A stretch of 64,000 bases of DNA from Paenibacillus sp. FSL K6-1096 (GTDB taxonomy: Bacteria > Bacillota > Bacilli > Paenibacillales > Paenibacillaceae): positions 2,294,001 to 2,358,000 of the forward strand of contig NZ_CP150274.1 of assembly GCF_037977055.1 (NCBI RefSeq), in the 5' to 3' direction. Shown here one piece after another: positions 58,313-64,000 of the stretch. A program made the position numbers and the translations under genes. The number at the start of each line of letters is the position of its first letter. Positions within the stretch are counted from its first letter, which is position 1. A model generated the notes under the pieces. The model worked only from the letters and a program-made list of their open reading frames with translations, was not told the DNA's origin and made no database searches.

Positions 58313-59158
58313 CTATCCTTTGTCTCCGCCGGCTGTCAGGCCGTTGATCAGATATTTTTGCAATACGATATACAAAATGGCAATCGGGATAGCAACGATT
58401 ACGGAGCCTGCTGCAAATAAGGTGAATTCATTTCTGGTCTGGTCGCTGATCATGGAATAGAGTCCAATGGCAACGGTCTTCTTCTCCTCGCTGGAGATCA
58501 GCAGCCTTGGTAAAATAAAGTCCATCCATGGAGCCGCAAATTGCAATACAGCTACAAACGTCAGCATCGGCGATGCCAGCGGCATAATAATACGGATAAA
58601 AATTTGCGTGCGCGATGCCCCGTCAATCAAGGCCGCTTCATCAAAGCTCAGCGAAATGTTATCGATATATCCCTTCAGCAGCCAGATATTATACGGCAGC
58701 TGTGCCGCAACACCTACAATAGTCAGCCCTGTCAGACTATCGAGCAGACCAAAGTTCAGGAAAAGCATATATACGGCTATGGCGGTCAGGAACGTTGGGA
58801 ACATTTGCAGAATTAGAATTGTTAGCAGACTCGCCTTTTTCCCTTTAAACTTGAACCGCGAGAAAGCGTAGGCACCCAAGGTCGAAAGCAAAACCCCAAA
58901 CACCATATTGGCCGCCGCTACTTTAAGCGTGTTCATATACCAAACCGGAAAGTCTGTGTTCCGGAAGAGATTAATATAATTATTCCAAGTGGTATCTGCC
59001 GGTATAGGCGAAGCATTCGCAAGCCCCTTCGAGCTGCCAAACGAAGAGCCGACAATCCACATCAGCGGGTAAATGACGATAACCGCTACCACGATGAGCT
59101 CGATGTAGATCAGTGTAGTTTTCAATACCGCCGCGAGGGTTGTACGTTTAGGTTTCAT
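58313..59158 (-). CDS. ganQ: Sugar ABC transporter permease, MalG/GanQ type
   Basis: 281 residues, six membrane helices, with the EAA loop DEAALIDGASRTQIFIRIIMPLASPM. It belongs to the MalG family; with the MalF-type neighbour and binding lipoprotein it forms a galacto-oligosaccharide importer. Its start is two bases after the end of the MalF-type gene. No ATPase gene is present, so it would rely on a shared MsmX-type ATPase. Confidence 0.88.
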   Translation of the reverse strand: MKPKRTTLAAVLKTTLIYIELIVVAVIVIYPLMWIVGSSFGSSKGLANASPIPADTTWNNYINLFRNTDFPVWYMNTLKVAAANMVFGVLLSTLGAYAFSRFKFKGKKASLLTILILQMFPTFLTAIAVYMLFLNFGLLDSLTGLTIVGVAAQLPYNIWLLKGYIDNISLSFDEAALIDGASRTQIFIRIIMPLASPMLTFVAVLQFAAPWMDFILPRLLISSEEKKTVAIGLYSMISDQTRNEFTLFAAGSVIVAIPIAILYIVLQKYLINGLTAGGDKG

Positions 59159-59159
59159 C

Positions 59160-60536
59160 TTACAGCTCCTCCAACGACTTGGATTTCCGCAGATTGAGGA
59201 GTGAGAAGCTCGCTACAATCAGGAAGACAATAATAGACATAACGGCCCCCATATTGTACAGCCTGTTATCGAGCGTCAGCTTGTACAGCCAGGTAATCAA
59301 GAGATCCGTGTTGCCTGCGAAATTGTAATTCGGATTGGCAGGGCCGCCTTCGGTCAGGAAGTAAATGACTCCAAAGTTATTGAAGTTGCTGACAAAAGAC
59401 AGCATCAGCAGTGGAGCAGTCGCCCTGTATACTATCGGGAAGGTGATTCTCCAGAATGTCTGGCTGGAGGTCGCGCCATCCATCCGGGCAGCTTCGTAAT
59501 AGCTGTCTGATACTGTTGTCAATGTGCCTCCGATAAGCGCCATAAAGTACGGGAAACCAAGCCACAGATTGATTAACAATGCCAGTATTCGCGCGAGGGA
59601 TACATGACTCGGATCGGTGAACCAATAAATACGCTCATCTGTAAATCCTTTATCAAGCAGGAACTGGCTTATCGGGCCAAATTGTCCGTTAAACATCGAC
59701 TTGAATACCAGCGCCGAGATCATCGCCGGAACCGCCCAAGGCAGAATATAAATGCTCCGCCACAGCTTCTTGAACTTCACAGCCGGGTTGTTCAGCAGCA
59801 CCGCCTGAAAGAAGCCAAAGAAGTAGGTGGTGATTGTCGCCAAGATCGCCCATACAAACGTCCACAAGAGTACATTAAGAAACGTATGCATCCAGGAAAA
59901 GACTTGCGTCACCGTTACAAAGTTATCGAATCCGACCCAGTGGACAAGCTTAGTCGGCGGCGTATTGCTGCGGCTGTAATCAGTAAAAGCAATCAGCACG
60001 CCGAACACAATCGGCAGCACGCATATAAACAAGGTCAGCAATGCCGCCGGAGACAGCACGATGTAGGCATACATCGATTCCCACAGCTGCTTCATGTCTT
60101 GCAGCGAGCTGTGCTGGAGGCCGGACTCTTCCATCCGGCGTCTAACCCTTACGGCATCTCTAATATTCCATATATAGAAGAAGACCAGAATCAGAATAAC
60201 GAATAACGCGATGATCCCGTTCGCCATTAAGACGATGGAATGATCCCCGGGTGTTAGCCCGGATATCCCCATTTTCCTTGGCTGAGTCCCTAATGTAACA
60301 AGGCCCCAGAGTCCCTTCAAAAAAAATCCGCCGTTATCCCGCAAGCGGAAGCCTGCTGACATATCATTGTAATGGCCGGTTGTCAACTCTGCTGTTATGC
60401 CGCCTGCACTAATCAGAAAGAACAGGAGACCCTTCAAATACTGACGGTTCAGCCATTGGCCGCCCCCCCATACGATTGCGGATAGTACCCCTGCTGCCCA
60501 CGCCGGCGCTGTCTGTTTGTTTTGAGATTGATTCAT
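59160..60536 (-). CDS. ganP: Sugar ABC transporter permease, MalF/GanP type
   Basis: 458 residues. An N-terminal region of about 100 residues with two hydrophobic segments is followed by a MalF-type permease core with six helices and the EAA loop YEAARMDGATSSQTFWRITFPIV. The long N-terminus resembles that of GanP and MdxF. Partner of the MalG-type permease downstream. Confidence 0.9.
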   Translation of the reverse strand: MNQSQNKQTAPAWAAGVLSAIVWGGGQWLNRQYLKGLLFFLISAGGITAELTTGHYNDMSAGFRLRDNGGFFLKGLWGLVTLGTQPRKMGISGLTPGDHSIVLMANGIIALFVILILVFFYIWNIRDAVRVRRRMEESGLQHSSLQDMKQLWESMYAYIVLSPAALLTLFICVLPIVFGVLIAFTDYSRSNTPPTKLVHWVGFDNFVTVTQVFSWMHTFLNVLLWTFVWAILATITTYFFGFFQAVLLNNPAVKFKKLWRSIYILPWAVPAMISALVFKSMFNGQFGPISQFLLDKGFTDERIYWFTDPSHVSLARILALLINLWLGFPYFMALIGGTLTTVSDSYYEAARMDGATSSQTFWRITFPIVYRATAPLLMLSFVSNFNNFGVIYFLTEGGPANPNYNFAGNTDLLITWLYKLTLDNRLYNMGAVMSIIVFLIVASFSLLNLRKSKSLEEL

Positions 60537-60542
60537 GTCAGT

Positions 60543-61904
60543 CTATTGACCCAGTGCTTTCAGGTTGTCATAAGCTTGTTCAGCCTTTTGCTGCGCATCG
60601 CCGACCGGCAGCAGATTATCCCATACATTGACGATAAGCTCGTTGCCGGAAGTGTACAGATACTCCGGAATCTGCGGCGTCAGATCGGCATTCTCGGATT
60701 GGGCGATAATCCCTGCGATATGCTCATTGCCGCTGATTCCTTCAACGTTTTGAATATGATCCGCCTTTAGAGCCGGGATGGCTCCTATCGATTGATACAA
60801 TGCAGCAGCGCCTTCATCTGACGCCATGAAATTAGCAAACACTCTTGCAGCAGCCGGATACTTCGAATAGCCGGATACGAGAGCGACCGAAATCCCTGTC
60901 AGGGAGGCTGCTGTATCACCCGAAGCTACTTTGGGCAACGTCGTAACACCGTACTCGAATTGGTTATCCGCAGCCGCTTTATCAAAATCCTTGAATACCC
61001 AAGGTCCTGTAATGACATAAGGCGTCTTGCCTTTCACGAATTCACTTTCAATGGAATCCCATGTCGCATCAGCGGAATTGACATCCCAGATGCTGCGGAG
61101 CGTCTTGTAATATTCCAACCCCTTCGTGAGCGCCTCCGAGTCAAAATGAGGCTCGTCCAGGTTATTATCCTCATACAGATGCCAGCCGAGCGAGGACAAT
61201 ACCGGGTAAGCATAATAGAGCTGTCCCGCGAGGAAACGGATGGTCCATTGATTGGTTTTACTGTCATTGTACGTTTTGGCAAGTTCGATAACTTCATCCC
61301 AAGTCGCCGCTGGCTTGTCACTTCCTGTTAGCGCTTTCAAAAGTGTTTTGTTATAAAACAGTGCAATCGACTCTGTCGAGACCGGCACGCCGAACATCTG
61401 GCTGTCTTTGCTCGCCACATCAATAAACGTGTCCGGCATCCTTTCCTTTAAGGTATCCTCATATTTGCCGAGTGGAGCCGCTGTGGCATTATCGATCGCT
61501 TGTGCCAGCTTATCGTAGTTGGCCATAAAGACGTCTGCCCCCTTGCCCGCTTCGCCGTCAAGCGCCATACGATCTACACTGTCTACCTTGGCAACAATTT
61601 CATACTCGACTTTCACGTTTGGATATTTCACCTTAAATGCTTCAACCAGCGCTTTAGCATACTCCTCGTATTCCAGCCAAACCTTAAGCGGCTGCTCTCC
61701 TGAAGAGATTTCAGGCTCCATCACATAGTCCTTAGCGGCATCATCCCACTGGAGTCCGCCTTCTTCCGCAGCTGCGGCTGATCCCGTGTTTGAAGCTCCT
61801 TTATTGCCGGATGATATGGCGGTATTCGCTGTGTTGCCACAGCCTGACCCGACTAGTATAGCTGCAACTGTAAAAGACACCCCTAAATATCTGTATTTCT
61901 TCAC
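60543..61904 (-). CDS. ganS: Sugar-binding lipoprotein, GanS/MalE type
   Basis: 453 residues. The signal ends in ILVGSGC, a lipobox. The body is a MalE-type binding protein (LKVWLEYEEYAKALVEAFKVKYPNVKVEYEIV; FNKTLLKALTGSDKPAATWDEVIELAKTYND). It should bind galacto-oligosaccharides released by the secreted galactanase. First gene of the gan operon. Confidence 0.9.
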   Translation of the reverse strand: MKKYRYLGVSFTVAAILVGSGCGNTANTAISSGNKGASNTGSAAAAEEGGLQWDDAAKDYVMEPEISSGEQPLKVWLEYEEYAKALVEAFKVKYPNVKVEYEIVAKVDSVDRMALDGEAGKGADVFMANYDKLAQAIDNATAAPLGKYEDTLKERMPDTFIDVASKDSQMFGVPVSTESIALFYNKTLLKALTGSDKPAATWDEVIELAKTYNDSKTNQWTIRFLAGQLYYAYPVLSSLGWHLYEDNNLDEPHFDSEALTKGLEYYKTLRSIWDVNSADATWDSIESEFVKGKTPYVITGPWVFKDFDKAAADNQFEYGVTTLPKVASGDTAASLTGISVALVSGYSKYPAAARVFANFMASDEGAAALYQSIGAIPALKADHIQNVEGISGNEHIAGIIAQSENADLTPQIPEYLYTSGNELIVNVWDNLLPVGDAQQKAEQAYDNLKALGQ

Positions 61905-61949
61905 CCAGATTCCCCCTTTTGCTTAACCTTATTTGTTTGCGTAATTCAG

Positions 61950-61955
61950 ATTATA
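61950..61955 (-). promoter_or_regulatory. Candidate -10 of the gan operon
   Basis: TATAAT on the minus strand, about 45 bases before ganS. No good -35 at 17 bases, which suits a promoter that needs an activator such as the AraC protein. Confidence 0.4.
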
Positions 61956-62026
61956 AAGGATTTCAAATTCTTAATATATATTGAATACCAATGGTAAATC
62001 GTATAAGAATCTTATGCTGTGATACT

Positions 62027-62064
62027 AAAAAGGACTTCAGCAGAAACAGCCTGAAGTCCTTTTT
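62027..62064. terminator. Intrinsic terminator of the S41 peptidase gene
   Basis: AAAAAGGACTTCAG and CTGAAGTCCTTTTT form a 14-bp perfect stem, useful in both directions. Near-copy of 54442-54480. Confidence 0.85.
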
Positions 62065-62071
62065 AATACGG

Positions 62072-63289
62072 TTATTCCTCTTCCAAAGCCCTTCCCAGCA
62101 CCGGGTCGCTTCCCCGCTCATAATCCCCCATGGTGAAGGCCACAGGGATATCCGGTAACAGCGCATCGGCGGTTGTGTCGGACAGATGAAATTCCTTGGT
62201 ACTGTAGCTAATCATAAATCCGGTATCCGGCAGTGCCAGTGGCAGAATTTCGCCAGCGCTATTAGGACTGCTCTCGGTAGGCTCCCCGACAAGAACAGCT
62301 TCAAGAGAGGCCTGTAGGGAGATGGCATTGATAATCGCTGAGGAAGCCGTATTCCTGCCAATCAGCACATATACATTTTTATGAAGACGGTTAATAGAGG
62401 ACAGCTCCTCGATCAAGGGATCGAGCACCCGGGAATCCCCTCCCGGATTGGCCCTTAGATCAATGATCACCTTCCCGACGGTTTCACTCCTGATTGCTGT
62501 CCTTATATCCTCTTGAAAGGCCTGCAAGCTGTATGCTGCATCCTCCGCACAAACGTTATACGCAATGTACAGAGCCTTGTCTGCGGCCAGATACTCCAGC
62601 CCGTAATTAGACCCTCTGAATTTATCGTAATAAGGATTGCCCACGTGGGGGATTTGAAGCCCGGCCATGTATTGCTCGGGAGACACGGGTTGGACGGAAA
62701 CCTTGGTTTCCTGTGAGGCTTTATGCTGAAACGTCAATTCCATGTGCTGTTTATCCGTAACAATATCCAGGCCGTGCAGGATGGAGGGATAGAGGATGTA
62801 GGTAGGCACCTTGGATTGCAGGCCCTGGATATTTTCATGCGAAATCACACCCTCCAGCTTCTGAATAATTTCAGGTGCCGGCGTATCATCAATCTTAGTT
62901 AATTTCATAAAAAAGGTATCGGTATACGCTGGAACAGCGCCGGTGACATATAAATCTCCCTGTTCCATATAGAAATTAAAGGGCAGCACATCTTCATTCT
63001 TAAGCTGTAATGCTGTATGTAACTGCCCGATGGAGGCGATTGCCCGAGATAAATCCACAAAAATTTGATCATCATTATCGTATTTCGGCAGATTGGAGAG
63101 AATCTGATCAATAGCGTGCGTAAAGTCCTCAGACCGTGCTGAATTTGTAATCAGACCAATGTCTTTGTTAAGCATCTCTGACTTAACGTACTCCAGATCG
63201 GATTTCCATGCCGGATTAATTTGTTGCTGGCTACACGAAACAAGGAATAATAGGGATAAGGAGCAGAGTATAGAATAGAGCTTCTTCAT
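62072..63289 (-). CDS. S41-family peptidase-like lipoprotein
   Basis: 405 residues from ATG 63289 (GAAGGTACAT ahead). The signal ends in LLFLVSC, so it is a lipoprotein. The C-terminal part is a tail-specific-protease/S41 domain: VGKVIIDLRANPGGDSRVLDPLIEEL, then VLIGRNTASSAIINAISLQ with the candidate nucleophile Ser, and VGEPTESSPN. The N-terminal 200 residues are unlike the PDZ domain of CtpA. It may be a surface protease or a non-PDZ relative; target unknown. Its 3' end exists a second time at 54492-54537. Confidence 0.8.
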   Translation of the reverse strand: MKKLYSILCSLSLLFLVSCSQQQINPAWKSDLEYVKSEMLNKDIGLITNSARSEDFTHAIDQILSNLPKYDNDDQIFVDLSRAIASIGQLHTALQLKNEDVLPFNFYMEQGDLYVTGAVPAYTDTFFMKLTKIDDTPAPEIIQKLEGVISHENIQGLQSKVPTYILYPSILHGLDIVTDKQHMELTFQHKASQETKVSVQPVSPEQYMAGLQIPHVGNPYYDKFRGSNYGLEYLAADKALYIAYNVCAEDAAYSLQAFQEDIRTAIRSETVGKVIIDLRANPGGDSRVLDPLIEELSSINRLHKNVYVLIGRNTASSAIINAISLQASLEAVLVGEPTESSPNSAGEILPLALPDTGFMISYSTKEFHLSDTTADALLPDIPVAFTMGDYERGSDPVLGRALEEE

Positions 63290-63404
63290 ATGTACCTTCT
63301 CATCTGACAAAAGTGTTCCTTCTCCAAAATCTGTTCCTCCTTATAATAGATTGTTACCTTAACAAGGATAACCAGATTGCCACTTTTTTCTCAACCACAA
63401 AATT

Positions 63405-63460
63405 AATACAACCAAAACAAACAGGGAGCATCCCCACCGAAACGGCCGGAACACTCCCTG
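63405..63460 (-). terminator. Intrinsic terminator of gpmA
   Basis: On the minus strand CAGGGAGTGTTCCG...CGGTGGGGATGCTCCCTG, then TTTGTTTT. Confidence 0.75.
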
Positions 63461-63498
63461 CTTTAAAACCTGCTAAATTATATATGACTCTGCCCCTG

Positions 63499-64000
63499 CT
63501 ACTCCGTAACCTTACTCTGATTCGCCACCTCACGCGCCTTCTGCTGCACCTCTTCGGGTTCGCCGAGGTAGAAGCGGCTGAGCGGCTTCACATCGTCGTC
63601 GAGCTTGTAGACGAGCGGGACGCCGGTCGGGATGTTGAGGTCGAGCAGCGCGGTCTCGTCGATGTCCTCCATGTACTTAATCAAGGCCCGCAGCGTGTTG
63701 CCGTGCGCCGAGATCAGCACCCGCTCCTTCTTGCGGATCAGCGGGACAATCCGGTTGGCCCAGAAGTCGCCGACCCGGTGAACGGTGTCCTCCAGGCTCT
63801 CCCCGTGCGGAATGTCGCCCGGCCGGACCTCCTTGTAGCGGATATCATGTCTGGGATAACGCGGGTCATCCGACTCCAGCTGCGGGGGCCGGACGGAGAG
63901 GCTGCGCCGCCAGATATGGAGCTGCTCCTCGCCGTATTTCAGCGCAGTCTCGCTCTTGCTGAGGCCCTGCAGCGCCCCGTAATGGCGCTCATTCAGCTTC
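63499..64000 (-). CDS. gpmA: 2,3-bisphosphoglycerate-dependent phosphoglycerate mutase (5' part outside window)
   Basis: The last 167 residues are visible. LNERHYGALQGLSKSET, YKEVRPGDIPHGESLEDTVHRV, RVLISAHGNTLRALIKYM with the second catalytic His, and NIPTGVPLVYKLD mark dPGM. It interconverts 3- and 2-phosphoglycerate in glycolysis. The phosphorylated His near the N-terminus lies beyond the right edge. Confidence 0.95.
   Translation of the reverse strand, partial: KLNERHYGALQGLSKSETALKYGEEQLHIWRRSLSVRPPQLESDDPRYPRHDIRYKEVRPGDIPHGESLEDTVHRVGDFWANRIVPLIRKKERVLISAHGNTLRALIKYMEDIDETALLDLNIPTGVPLVYKLDDDVKPLSRFYLGEPEEVQQKAREVANQSKVTE

Noticed and set aside
1..64000. Insertion sequences, integrases, tRNA or rRNA genes
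   Set aside because: No transposase or integrase ORF and no tRNA or rRNA sequence was recognised on reading either strand; short RNAs could be missed by eye.

Overview
The window comes from a moderately GC-rich, endospore-forming, nitrogen-fixing Firmicute, most likely a Paenibacillus. The evidence is the start of nifB behind a promoter with two GlnR-type sites, gerE, a Spo0E-like phosphatase, a YhcN-type spore lipoprotein, CgeB-family and YheC/D-family spore-surface proteins, strong AGGAGG ribosome sites, and frequent TTG/GTG starts. No tRNA, rRNA, CRISPR or transposase gene was recognised. Both ends are cut: nifB at the left and a 2,3-bisphosphoglycerate-dependent phosphoglycerate mutase at the right.

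Layout, 0-22 kb. This part holds housekeeping and accessory genes: nifB and its promoter (minus strand); a manganese (yybP-ykoY) riboswitch with a TerC-family exporter; a TauABC/SsuABC-like ABC transporter; a coiled-coil protein; an alpha/beta hydrolase and a MarR repressor sharing an 18-bp operator; an HxlR regulator divergent from an NAD(P)H oxidoreductase; a small retropepsin-like protease coupled to a small protein with a nearby paralogue; gerE and a decayed gerE copy; an MFS exporter; a LacI regulator; a Fur-controlled efeO-efeB-efeU iron-uptake operon; a six-unit 51-bp repeat array; an RpiR-nagB-nagA amino-sugar operon; and a YhcN-like lipoprotein.

Layout, 22-54 kb. About 30 kb looks like one spore-surface glycan and structural-protein locus. 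An eleven-gene minus-strand run (34.5 to 23.4 kb) has two CgeB-family proteins, GT4 and GT2 glycosyltransferases, a methyltransferase and a dehydratase/reductase/2-epimerase trio that would make a UDP-N-acetyl-6-deoxy-L-hexosamine. A second minus-strand block (47 to 42 kb) has three GT2 enzymes, a sugar nucleotidyltransferase and four small proteins, three of which look like paralogous helical-hairpin proteins. Beside them is a 1680-residue protein built almost wholly of about 145 decapeptide repeats, and divergent from it a YheC/D-type ATP-grasp protein. Several proteins carry arginine-rich tails or a G-aromatic-x-x repeat. SigmaK-like -10 boxes precede four of the units and gerE. A membrane protein, an LTA-synthase-like enzyme, a second six-unit 51-bp array and an amidohydrolase behind a guanine-class riboswitch lie inside this stretch.

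Layout, 54-64 kb. After phosphatidylserine decarboxylase comes a galactan-utilisation block (AraC regulator, two adjacent GH53 galactanases, MalG- and MalF-type permeases, sugar-binding lipoprotein). It is flanked by direct repeats of the 3' end of an S41 peptidase gene, whose intact copy follows. The window closes with partial gpmA.
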